A stretch of DNA of 64,000 bases. Source: Aquimarina aggregata. Its GTDB lineage: Bacteria; Bacteroidota; Bacteroidia; Flavobacteriales; Flavobacteriaceae. Under the pieces are notes generated by a model. The model was given only the letters and a program-made list of their open reading frames with translations, had not been told where the DNA came from and ran no database searches. The stretch lies in contig NZ_LQRT01000006.1 of assembly GCF_001632745.1 (NCBI RefSeq), positions 62,001-126,000 on the forward strand, read 5' to 3'. Within the stretch, counting starts at the first letter, position 1. The number at the start of each line of letters is the position of its first letter. Shown piece after piece: positions 1-7,383 of this stretch. The translations under genes and the position numbers were made by a program.

Positions 1-33
1 TGTGCAACTAAATATATTTTAAATAATTTATTC

Positions 34-1554
34 ATGATCACACAAAAGAAAACACTAGTATTACTTTTGGTTTTAAGCCTCTATTTAAATGGCTTTTCTC
101 AAAAATTGACAACGAATTTTGGCGCCCCGGTTGGAGACAATCAAAATTCACAAACTATGGGTGTAAATGGCCCTGTTTTATTACAAGACATTCATTTAAT
201 CGAAAAACTTGCTGCTTTTGATAGAGAACGTATTCCTGAAAGAGTTGTTCATGCAAGAGGTACTGGAGCTTTTGGTTATTTTGAAGCCTCTGCTGACATG
301 TCTGAATATACAATGGCTGTTCCTTTTCAAAAAATCGGAAAAAAGACTGATGTAGCTGTACGGTTCTCTACAGTCGCCCATGGTAAGGGGTCCGCAGAAA
401 CTGCAAGAGACCCAAGAGGGTTTGCAGTAAAATTTTATACAGAAGAAGGAAACTATGATATTGTAGGAAATCATCTTCCTATATTTTTTATTAGAGATGC
501 AATAAAATTTCCTGATTTTATTCATACTGTAAAACCATCTCCTGTGACAAATAAACAAGACCCCAATCGATATTTTGATTTTTGGAGTCTTTCACCAGAA
601 GCAACACATATGGTGACAAGGTTATTTACTGACTTAGGGATCCCAAAAGGGTATCAATACATGGATGGAAGTAGTGTTCATGGATTTAAATGGGTAAATA
701 AAGAAGGAAAAGTAGTATACCTAAAGTATACCTGGAAAACCAAACAAGGAGTTCAAAACCTTACTCCAGCAGAAGCATCTGCAATCCAAGCCAAAAATGT
801 TGGTCACGCTACAGAAAGCTTACGAAAAGATATAGAAACTAAAAAATTTCCACAATGGGATTTATATGTTCAGTTCATTAAACCAGAAGATCTTAATAGT
901 TTTGACTTTTGGCCTCTAGATGACACCAAACATTGGTCAGAGAAAAAATTTCCTTTAATTAAAATTGGAACTATGACTCTGAACCGCAATCCGGTTAACT
1001 TTTTTGAAGAAGTAGAATCAATAGCAATGGCTCCCGGAAATCTAATTCCAGGTGTAGAACCTTCTGAAGATAAAATGTTACAAGGAAGATTATTTTCGTA
1101 TTTTGATACGCAACGTCATAGACTTGGTGGTAACTTTCAACAAATAAAGGTTAATCAACCTAAGAACAAAGTTATAAACTATAATTCAGATAGTTGGAAC
1201 AGTTCTAGAAACAGTAGTTTTCCCAATCCAGACATTAATTATGAACCAAGTAATCATATACCTGTAGCCGAAGAAAATAAGTATAGAAATGCATCTTATA
1301 GCTCTGCAGAGAAAGCAATCATTGTGCAATCTCCTATAAATAAAACAAATAATTATGGTCAGGCAGGTGAATTTTATCGTTCTCTAACTGATACAGAAAA
1401 GGAACATTTAATCGCAAATCTTGTAGGAGATTTAAGTCAGGTTAATAGTAAAGATGTTCAAAAGAAAATGATTACTCATTTTTATCGTGCCGATAAAGAT
1501 TACGGCATGAGAGTAGCAAAAGCTTTAGGTTTTTCTGCTAAAGATTTTAGATAA
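34..1554 (+). CDS. Catalase, exported (monofunctional haem catalase)
   Basis: Monofunctional haem catalase, 506 residues, disproportionating hydrogen peroxide. The active-site signature is intact: distal His73 in RVVHARG, Asn146 in GNHLPIF, and proximal haem-ligand Tyr356 in RLFSYFDTQRHRLG. The length fits small-subunit catalases. Unlike typical cytoplasmic catalases it begins with a hydrophobic signal peptide (about residues 1-22, ending GFSQ), so I infer a periplasmic enzyme. The next gene, 88 bp downstream, is an exported ankyrin protein, a pairing known for other catalases. A hairpin at 1569-1614 separates the two. The start is near the window edge, but the signal peptide makes ATG 34 convincing. 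Confidence 0.95.
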   Translation: MITQKKTLVLLLVLSLYLNGFSQKLTTNFGAPVGDNQNSQTMGVNGPVLLQDIHLIEKLAAFDRERIPERVVHARGTGAFGYFEASADMSEYTMAVPFQKIGKKTDVAVRFSTVAHGKGSAETARDPRGFAVKFYTEEGNYDIVGNHLPIFFIRDAIKFPDFIHTVKPSPVTNKQDPNRYFDFWSLSPEATHMVTRLFTDLGIPKGYQYMDGSSVHGFKWVNKEGKVVYLKYTWKTKQGVQNLTPAEASAIQAKNVGHATESLRKDIETKKFPQWDLYVQFIKPEDLNSFDFWPLDDTKHWSEKKFPLIKIGTMTLNRNPVNFFEEVESIAMAPGNLIPGVEPSEDKMLQGRLFSYFDTQRHRLGGNFQQIKVNQPKNKVINYNSDSWNSSRNSSFPNPDINYEPSNHIPVAEENKYRNASYSSAEKAIIVQSPINKTNNYGQAGEFYRSLTDTEKEHLIANLVGDLSQVNSKDVQKKMITHFYRADKDYGMRVAKALGFSAKDFR

Positions 1555-1568
1555 ATAACACATTACAA

Positions 1569-1614
1569 AATAGCCTTTAACAGAACCTATTCTTAATTTC
1601 TTTTAAAGGCTATT
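1569..1614 (+). terminator. Hairpin after catalase
   Basis: A 12-bp inverted repeat, AATAGCCTTTAA and TTAAAGGCTATT, with a loop of about 22 nt lies between the catalase and ankyrin genes. The T-tract is short and interrupted, so it may be a partial terminator that sets catalase to ankyrin stoichiometry. Confidence 0.6.
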
Positions 1615-1641
1615 TGATTTTTAACACTACTAAACATAGTT

Positions 1642-2175
1642 ATGAAAACAAAAATATGGTTAACTATGGTATTTCTAAGTTTGATAATACCAAATATCAT
1701 AAAGAGTCAAGATTTTCATCTTTTAGAACAAGTCGTAAGAGAAGGGAAACTTGAAATATTACAAGAAGCTATTAAAAAAAATAACGATTTATTACATTAT
1801 CAAAACTCTAAAGGTTTCTCTTTATTAATATTAGCATCTTATAATAATCAATCAGAAATAGTAAAATACTTAATCTCTAAAAACGCAAATATTAACCTTG
1901 CAGACACCTCAGGGAATACTGCTTTAATGGGAGTAGCTTTTCAAGGGTATACAGATATCGCTAGAATATTAATCAAAAATAAAGTGAGCATTGATCAGCA
2001 AAATTACAATGGCGCCACTGCCTTGCACTTTGCCGCAACTTTTGGAAACAAAGCTATTGTAGAGTTACTAATAGAAGCTAAAGCCAGCAAAACCATAAAG
2101 AATAGTTATGGTGACACTCCTTATGATCTAGCAAAAAAGCAAGCCAATGTAGAACTTGCAAATATCCTTAGGTAA
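1642..2175 (+). CDS. Exported ankyrin-repeat protein, catalase partner
   Basis: 177 residues: signal peptide (about 1-22, ending IIKSQ), then about three and a half ankyrin repeats (residues 57-177) with the usual repeat cores, for example TALHFAATFGNKAIVELLIEA. It lies directly downstream of an exported catalase. Ankyrin proteins beside catalases are known: AnkB with KatB in Pseudomonas aeruginosa, and Cj1386 with KatA in Campylobacter, where the partner supports catalase activity or haem loading. I infer the same helper role here, in the periplasm since both proteins carry signal peptides. A terminator follows at 2186-2218. Confidence 0.88.
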   Translation: MKTKIWLTMVFLSLIIPNIIKSQDFHLLEQVVREGKLEILQEAIKKNNDLLHYQNSKGFSLLILASYNNQSEIVKYLISKNANINLADTSGNTALMGVAFQGYTDIARILIKNKVSIDQQNYNGATALHFAATFGNKAIVELLIEAKASKTIKNSYGDTPYDLAKKQANVELANILR

Positions 2176-2185
2176 CCAAAAGCTA

Positions 2186-2218
2186 AATGAGTCTAAAAAT
2201 TTTGGACTCATTTTTTTA
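2186..2218 (+). terminator. Rho-independent terminator
   Basis: AATGAGTC and GACTCATT form an 8-bp stem around an A/T-rich loop, followed by a run of T. It ends the catalase-ankyrin unit. Confidence 0.8.
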
Positions 2219-2342
2219 GTTCATCACAAAACCGGACATACAACACTACTATATAACATCTCCTAACTCAAAAACCACTCATTAATTATTGTTTGGAGAA
2301 GTATAACTCGTTTAAAATTTGCACAATTCAATATTTTAATTT

Positions 2343-2361
2343 TACTTTGCATTTCAAAGTA
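2343..2361 (+). promoter_or_regulatory. Palindromic operator over promoter, copy 1
   Basis: Perfect inverted repeat TACTTTG-N5-CAAAGTA (spacer CATTT), ending 9 nt before ATG 2370. The left arm overlaps a -7-like box (TTACTTTG) and a TTTG lies at about -33 distance upstream, so a bound protein would block the promoter. An almost identical 28-nt stretch occurs at 3351-3378 before the next unit. The winged-helix protein encoded at 3041 is the obvious candidate ligand (inference). Confidence 0.75.
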
Positions 2362-2369
2362 CTTTTAAT

Positions 2370-2975
2370 ATGAGCACAGAAGATTATCTAAAAGACATTA
2401 CCGAGATCAAGGATATGATGAATAAATCATCACGATTTTTTTCGCTTAGTGGTTTATCAGGAATCATGGCAGGTATCTATGCACTTATAGGCGCTGCAAT
2501 TGCGTACTACCTTGTAAGTATAAGCGGGAGAGACTATTTAATCCTTGATGGCAAAATATTCAGTTATATATTGCTTGACCTAATAGTCGTAGCTACCTTA
2601 AGTATAGTCACAGCTATTTTTTTAAGCACTAGAAAAGCACGAAAAAACAGTGAAACTTTATGGAATAGTGCTTCACAACGATTAATTACCGCTTTTTTGA
2701 TACCATTACTCACTGGTGGAGCCTATATTCTTATAAAAATCTCTAGTCATCATTATGGGTTAACTGGATCATTAATGCTTATTTTTTATGGTCTAGCATT
2801 AGTGAATGCATCAAAATACACTATTGGTAATGTAAAATATTTGGGATATACAGAAATTGTATTAGGTTTGATCTGCGCAATTTATCCAGGGTATGGTTTT
2901 TGGTTTTGGGTACTTGGTTTTGGAGTAATGCATATCGTTTACGGGAGCCTGATTTACTTCAATCATGATAGATAA
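2370..2975 (+). CDS. Integral membrane protein, unknown function
   Basis: 201 residues with about six hydrophobic segments (roughly 27-48, 63-85, 105-124, 132-148, 155-172, 175-195) and short loops; no catalytic motif or signal peptide is visible. It is the first gene of a unit with the winged-helix regulator at 3041, and the start codon lies immediately downstream of the palindromic operator. A membrane protein next to a small winged-helix regulator is a recurrent flavobacterial arrangement and suggests the pair senses envelope or lipid state, but this is inference. I do not recognise a named family. Confidence 0.85.
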   Translation: MSTEDYLKDITEIKDMMNKSSRFFSLSGLSGIMAGIYALIGAAIAYYLVSISGRDYLILDGKIFSYILLDLIVVATLSIVTAIFLSTRKARKNSETLWNSASQRLITAFLIPLLTGGAYILIKISSHHYGLTGSLMLIFYGLALVNASKYTIGNVKYLGYTEIVLGLICAIYPGYGFWFWVLGFGVMHIVYGSLIYFNHDR

Positions 2976-3014
2976 AATCATACAGTAATCATAGATTTCG
3001 AAGCATAACAAAAA

Positions 3015-3035
3015 ATTCCTGATAAAAACAGGAAT
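3015..3035 (+). promoter_or_regulatory. Hairpin over the start region of the regulator gene
   Basis: ATTCCTG and CAGGAAT form a 7-bp stem with a 7-nt A-rich loop. The stem ends 5 nt before ATG 3041, and its 3' arm contains AGGA, a Shine-Dalgarno-like sequence that is rare in this genome. It could limit translation of the regulator within the operon (inference). Confidence 0.45.
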
Positions 3036-3040
3036 CACAG

Positions 3041-3334
3041 ATGAAAAACATAATTGACAATATAAATAAAGCTTTTGATCATAGAATTCGGTTAGGAATT
3101 ATGTCCATACTAGTCGTAAATGAGTTTGCCGATTTTAAAATGCTAAAAGAACTTCTTGGTGCTACCGATGGTAATCTGGCAAGTCACACAAAAGCACTAG
3201 AAAAAGAAGAATACGTAAAAGTTGAAAAATCATTTATCGGTCGTAAGCCTAACACACGTTATAGCGCCACTAAAAAAGGGCGAGAAGCTTTTAAAAAACA
3301 CGTAGAAGCCATTGAAAAATTATTAAAAGGATAG
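3041..3334 (+). CDS. Winged-helix transcriptional regulator (HTH_34/MarR-like)
   Basis: 97-residue single-domain winged-helix DNA-binding protein. The N-terminal pattern DHRIRLGIMSILVVNEFADF, a recognition helix around ATDGNLASHTKALE (about residues 42-55) and the wing RKPNTRYSATKKGREAF match the HTH_34 type of ArsR/MarR-like regulators. There is no ligand-binding domain. It is probably cotranscribed with the membrane protein 65 bp upstream. The same perfect palindrome precedes this unit and the following unit that ends in creD, so I infer that it represses both, including its own operon. Confidence 0.9.
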   Translation: MKNIIDNINKAFDHRIRLGIMSILVVNEFADFKMLKELLGATDGNLASHTKALEKEEYVKVEKSFIGRKPNTRYSATKKGREAFKKHVEAIEKLLKG

Positions 3335-3352
3335 GTATTTTTTTTATTCTTT

Positions 3353-3371
3353 TACTTTGAATTTCAAAGTA
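3353..3371 (+). promoter_or_regulatory. Palindromic operator over promoter, copy 2
   Basis: Second perfect TACTTTG-N5-CAAAGTA (spacer AATTT), 17 nt before ATG 3388. It matches copy 1 across the palindrome and flanks except in the spacer. It stands before the Coq4-like/DUF1361/creD unit. Confidence 0.75.
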
Positions 3372-3387
3372 CTTTTAAAACATAAAA

Positions 3388-3855
3388 ATGAGAGCATTTA
3401 TACTAGAAACTATATACGAGTGGAGTAAAAAACCATATAAAAAGTGGTTCAAAAAAGAAATCCCTTGGGATATATCGATTAAACAATTAATCTACTATCC
3501 CAAGAATAGTCTTGGTTTTCATTTAGGATGTTTCTTACTTAAACATGATTTCACACCTCAACCAAAATTAGAGAACCATGATGTCTTTCATGTACTTACA
3601 GGTATTGGCATATCTGTTTCAGAAGAAATATCAATGCAATTTTATCTTTTAGGAAATGGCAAACGAAGCATCTATTTATTCTCTGTAATCCTTTTAGGAA
3701 GTCTACTCTACCCCGATAAACTAAAGACATTCAAGTCATTCTATATAAAAGGGCGAAAAGCGCATCCTTTTCATCAATTAAATTATAAAAACCTCTTATA
3801 TCAACCTTTAAAAGAATTACAAACAACGCTTTCAATTATACCCTTATGGAAATAA
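3388..3855 (+). CDS. Coq4-like protein
   Basis: 155 residues. His64-Asp65-x-x-His68, 11 intervening residues and Glu80 reproduce the HDxxHx11E metal-binding motif of COQ4, the ubiquinone-biosynthesis factor. The C-terminal region rich in Arg, Lys, His and Tyr also fits. Flavobacteria generally use menaquinone, so a ubiquinone role is unlikely; a quinone- or lipid-related function is inference. It is the first gene of a tight unit under the second palindromic operator, and its last 10 nt overlap the next gene. Confidence 0.75.
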   Translation: MRAFILETIYEWSKKPYKKWFKKEIPWDISIKQLIYYPKNSLGFHLGCFLLKHDFTPQPKLENHDVFHVLTGIGISVSEEISMQFYLLGNGKRSIYLFSVILLGSLLYPDKLKTFKSFYIKGRKAHPFHQLNYKNLLYQPLKELQTTLSIIPLWK

Positions 3856-4136
3856 CACAAACTAAAAACAAAACTGCCCTTATAATTGCTTTGATCAGCT
3901 TCTTAATCGGCACAATACTCTTGCTAACCTTTCATTTACATCAAACTCTACAAATAGTAAGAATAGGATTATTGTATGTAATAATCGCAGCAGTATTAAA
4001 TACCATTATTCTAATTGATCTTGCAATTAGCTCTTTTATAAATCCGCAATACCAGAAAGAAAACAGAATGACGATTTTGATTTTTTTACTCAACATCCCG
4101 ATTACTATTGGATACATATTAACCATCATTTTATAG
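3846..4136 (+). CDS. Small membrane protein
   Basis: 96 residues with three hydrophobic segments (about 10-30, 37-60 and 74-94) and no recognisable family. The start overlaps the end of the Coq4-like gene and the end lies 11 bp before the DUF1361 gene, so it is clearly inside the operon. Function unknown; probably an inner-membrane component expressed with CreD. Confidence 0.8.
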   Translation: MEITQTKNKTALIIALISFLIGTILLLTFHLHQTLQIVRIGLLYVIIAAVLNTIILIDLAISSFINPQYQKENRMTILIFLLNIPITIGYILTIIL

Positions 4137-4147
4137 CACTTAAGACA

Positions 4148-4792
4148 ATGAATACCATATACAAACAATTACCTTTTATAAAAGGCTTTACTATCTCTGT
4201 AGGTTTTAGCTTTATACTCTTACTAATCAGAATTATAAAAACTGATTCTATTTATTACTTATTTCTTGTATGGAATCTCTTTTTAGCATGTATCCCTTAT
4301 TTAGTAACATTTTTACTAGGTATAAAAACTACAAATCGTTTTGTGTTCTGGCTTGGTTTTACAATCTGGTTAGTATTTCTTCCCAATGCGCCTTATATCT
4401 TAACTGACTTACAGCATATTAGAATTAGCACTCTACAGACGATTTGGTTTGATGTACTCCTTATTTTATCCTTTGCTATCAACGGTATGATCATCGGGTT
4501 TGTTTCATTACAAATGATGCAAAAACTACTACAAGCACAATTTTCAAAACTCAAAACTCATATCATCATCAATGCTACATTATTACTTTGTGGTTTCGGA
4601 ATCTATTTAGGAAGAGTATTAAGATGGAACAGTTGGGATATTCTTCAAAACCCTTTAGCAATTCTATCTGATATTTTTAAAAGAGTTCTATTTCCTATTG
4701 AACACATAAACACATGGGCATTCACTATTGGTTTTGGATTCTTTTTGATCATTACATATCGGCTAATACAATACTGTCAAGAAAACAAATAA
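4148..4792 (+). CDS. DUF1361 family membrane protein
   Basis: 214 residues with about six transmembrane segments. The motifs FLPNAPYILTDL (about residues 77-88) and GRVLRWNSWD (about 157-166) are hallmarks of DUF1361, a conserved bacterial inner-membrane family of unknown function. It sits third in the operon under the TACTTTG palindrome, 26 bp before creD. Confidence 0.88.
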   Translation: MNTIYKQLPFIKGFTISVGFSFILLLIRIIKTDSIYYLFLVWNLFLACIPYLVTFLLGIKTTNRFVFWLGFTIWLVFLPNAPYILTDLQHIRISTLQTIWFDVLLILSFAINGMIIGFVSLQMMQKLLQAQFSKLKTHIIINATLLLCGFGIYLGRVLRWNSWDILQNPLAILSDIFKRVLFPIEHINTWAFTIGFGFFLIITYRLIQYCQENK

Positions 4793-4818
4793 TTAGTAAC
4801 AATATAATTTTAAAAACT

Positions 4819-6174
4819 ATGGAAACTCAAAAACAAAAAAAGTCATTTGGACAATGGATCAAAACATCTATCACCATACGTATGCTTATGGTTGGTATTT
4901 TGATTTTAGTTTTATTGATTCCCTTATCCTATATAAAAAATTTAATACAAGAGCGTGCTTATCGTCAAGAAGAAGTCGTAAAAGAAATTAACCAAAAATG
5001 GGGAAATGAGGTACTTTTATATGGTCCAGTTCTTAAAATACCCTATCAAATCCACTCTCTCAAAAAAACCTGGGATGACAAGACTAAAGCCTATAATGAA
5101 GAAGATATCATTACAATAAAACATGCATTTTTCTTTCCTAATACTTTAGATATAAAGTCTAAGATAGAATCCGAAACCTTAGGAAGAAGCATCTACGAAT
5201 CTGTTGTATATACCGCCGATATGAAAATTAAAGGTTCTTTTGAATCTCCTAATTTTGACATCCAGGACATTAAGGATGAAGATATTTTATGGAATAAAGC
5301 AACAGTAATTATAAATTCTACAAATCTTAAAGGAATTAAGAGTAACCTAGAACTCAATATTGGAAACAACGCTTACCCGCTAAGATCTCGTTACATTCAA
5401 AATTCAAACACCAACACCTTAGAAACTAAATTTCTTAAAGAAAATTCATTACCAAAAGATCAAGCCATTAGCTTTAATTTAGATTTAGTTATTAATGGTA
5501 GTGAACAACTACGTTTCATTCCAGTTGGTAGAGAAACCAATGTCTCAATGGTTTCGAATTGGGCATCACCAAGTTTTAATGGTAATTATTTACCAAACAC
5601 AAAAACTAAAGAAATAACTGAAAACGGATTTAAAGCAGATTGGAAAGTACTACAAATAAATAGAGAATTTGAACAAGAGTTTTTTGGAGAATTACCTTAT
5701 ATCAATTCATCTGCATTTGGAGTAAAATTATTAATACCTGTCGATGAATATCAAAAAAGTGAACGCGCAAGCAAATACGGGTATCTAGTAATCGCATTAA
5801 CTTTTTTAGTTTTCTTTTTAATCCAAACGATCAGCAAAATTGATATACATCCTTTTCAATATTTAATGATAGGTTTGGCACTTACCATGTTTTACACATT
5901 ACTAATCTCTATTTCTGAACATTCTAGTTTTTTATATGCGTATATGATTGCAGGGTTCTCTGTTGTTATCCTTATATCCATGTATGCAAAAGCTATTTTA
6001 AAAAGTATAAAGTTTATGGGATTTGTAGCCGCTTCTCTAGCCGCTTTATACACCTTTATATTTGTGATCATTCAATTAGAAAATTATGCATTACTAGTAG
6101 GTAGCATTGGACTATTCCTAATTCTAGGAAGTATAATGATGATCTCTCGCAGAATAGATTGGAAAAACGATTAG
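4819..6174 (+). CDS. creD: CreD-like inner membrane protein
   Basis: About 451 residues from ATG 4819. The same frame is open further upstream, but that would overlap DUF1361 and add no conserved sequence. One N-terminal transmembrane segment (about 23-45) is followed by the CreD signature region (QERAYRQEEVVKEINQKWG), a large extracytoplasmic domain and five or six C-terminal transmembrane helices. In enterobacteria CreD belongs to the CreBC regulon and is linked to envelope stress and colicin/beta-lactam tolerance. Here it is the last gene of a unit probably controlled by the winged-helix regulator at 3041 rather than by CreBC. Confidence 0.9.
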   Translation: METQKQKKSFGQWIKTSITIRMLMVGILILVLLIPLSYIKNLIQERAYRQEEVVKEINQKWGNEVLLYGPVLKIPYQIHSLKKTWDDKTKAYNEEDIITIKHAFFFPNTLDIKSKIESETLGRSIYESVVYTADMKIKGSFESPNFDIQDIKDEDILWNKATVIINSTNLKGIKSNLELNIGNNAYPLRSRYIQNSNTNTLETKFLKENSLPKDQAISFNLDLVINGSEQLRFIPVGRETNVSMVSNWASPSFNGNYLPNTKTKEITENGFKADWKVLQINREFEQEFFGELPYINSSAFGVKLLIPVDEYQKSERASKYGYLVIALTFLVFFLIQTISKIDIHPFQYLMIGLALTMFYTLLISISEHSSFLYAYMIAGFSVVILISMYAKAILKSIKFMGFVAASLAALYTFIFVIIQLENYALLVGSIGLFLILGSIMMISRRIDWKND

Positions 6175-6226
6175 AGCTTCGTCAATCTAAAAAAAAAGGA
6201 GTTGCGCTATCACTAAATAAAATGCT

Positions 6227-6382
6227 ATGTTCATGATAATTCTAATCTTCTTAATAATAGTTATTGGAGGACCTCTTTTAATTTCATTTATAGTCTTTAA
6301 AATTATTAAAAAATATTATCCAAATAAGGCGTTAATGATTGGGTTGGTGGTTTTTGTTATTCCTTATGTGATAGTAGCATAA
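6227..6382 (+). CDS. Small membrane protein, 51 aa
   Basis: A 51-residue gene from ATG 6227 to TAA 6380-6382. It has two hydrophobic segments (about 3-20 and 34-50) separated by a short basic linker containing KIIKKYY. The stop overlaps the start of the next gene by one base (TAATG at 6380-6384), indicating translational coupling and supporting its reality. Function unknown; the fold resembles other two-helix mini membrane proteins. Confidence 0.65.
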   Translation: MFMIILIFLIIVIGGPLLISFIVFKIIKKYYPNKALMIGLVVFVIPYVIVA

Positions 6383-6759
6383 TGATTTATATTGATAGCT
6401 TACCCCAAGATGATTTTTACACAGAAGAGTTTCAAACCATAACAGAACTTGAATTACCTAAAAGTGCTTATTTTAAGTTTAAAAAAGCAACATATCCAGA
6501 TTTTCATGGTGAATATATGTCGGCTGCTGCGATATCTGTAAATAAAAATGATTTTAAAAAGCTACTTTCTGAAGTAAAAAATTCTAAAAAACTTATGGAG
6601 TATCAAGATACCGGCAGCAAACCTTACGACTGGATAAAAGCGCAAACAGGAGATCAAAATTACGTATTCTTTGCTTCATCAAATAAAGGTAATGATTATC
6701 ATTTTATAGGTTTTTGTAAAGACGAAAAAACTATTATCATTCATTTAGTAAAATGGTAA
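6382..6759 (+). CDS. Hypothetical protein, 125 aa
   Basis: 125-residue soluble-looking protein without signal peptide or known motif. It is translationally coupled to the 51-residue membrane protein through the overlapping TAATG. It is compact alpha/beta in pattern, with a Lys- and Asp-rich surface. I do not recognise a family. The coupling suggests that it binds or regulates the small membrane partner. Confidence 0.75.
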   Translation: MIYIDSLPQDDFYTEEFQTITELELPKSAYFKFKKATYPDFHGEYMSAAAISVNKNDFKKLLSEVKNSKKLMEYQDTGSKPYDWIKAQTGDQNYVFFASSNKGNDYHFIGFCKDEKTIIIHLVKW

Positions 6760-6789
6760 GCATATAGTACACACTTACTAGTTAATCAA

Positions 6790-6832
6790 CAAAAGCTGCA
6801 TATCATATTTTTGAAATGTGGCTTTTTTGGCT
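6790..6832 (+). terminator. Probable terminator
   Basis: An imperfect stem (AAAGCTGCATAT against ATGTGGCTTT) followed by a run of T lies 30 bp after the 125-aa gene. Mismatches and G-U pairs lower confidence. Confidence 0.45.
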
Positions 6833-6860
6833 ACTTTTAGCTTCTACAAAAGAAAATAAC

Positions 6861-7361
6861 ATGAAAACCACACATATTTATTCGCTTAGTCTCTTATGTA
6901 TAACTCTGGCTATGTTTTCTTGCAAAACAGACCAAAAAAGCAATACAACAATTACTAAAGAAATAAGTTTCACCAAAGAAGGAGAACTATCTTTGTTTAC
7001 TTTAGAAGACTCAATCCCTAAACTTATTACCCAATTAGATATCGAAATTGCCGATTCGGATTATGAACGTGAGACAGGCTTGATGTACAGAAAAACTATG
7101 GAAAATAAACAAGGAATGTTATTCATATCTGAAGAAAATAAGGTTCAAAGCTTTTATATGAAAAACACACTAATTCCATTAGATATTATCTATATAGATC
7201 AAGGGCACAAAGTAGTAAGCATACAAAAAGAGGCAAAACCTCTTGATGAAAAATCTTTAGTTTCAAAAGGTCCTGCCAAATACATTCTTGAAGTAAATGC
7301 GAAACTAACTGATCTCTGGAATCTTAAAACAGGGGATTCTATTTCCTTTTCAAAACTTTAG
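6861..7361 (+). CDS. DUF192 family lipoprotein
   Basis: 166 residues from ATG 6861. The frame is open upstream of this point, but only this start gives a clean lipoprotein signal ending LAMFSC. The body matches DUF192: LDIEIADSDYERETGLMYRKTM, then GMLFI, the central FYMKNTLIPLDIIYID and a C-terminal VLEV-like strand. DUF192 proteins are small secreted beta-rich proteins of unknown role. Lipidation through the lipobox Cys is predicted. The TPR-AraC regulator begins 22 bp downstream. Confidence 0.9.
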   Translation: MKTTHIYSLSLLCITLAMFSCKTDQKSNTTITKEISFTKEGELSLFTLEDSIPKLITQLDIEIADSDYERETGLMYRKTMENKQGMLFISEENKVQSFYMKNTLIPLDIIYIDQGHKVVSIQKEAKPLDEKSLVSKGPAKYILEVNAKLTDLWNLKTGDSISFSKL

Positions 7362-7383
7362 ATACTAAATCTTCTTTTATCAT

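Noticed and set aside
4714..4818. Longer start for CreD
   Set aside because: It would overlap DUF1361 by 79 bp and adds no conserved residues; ATG 4819 gives the typical CreD N-terminus.
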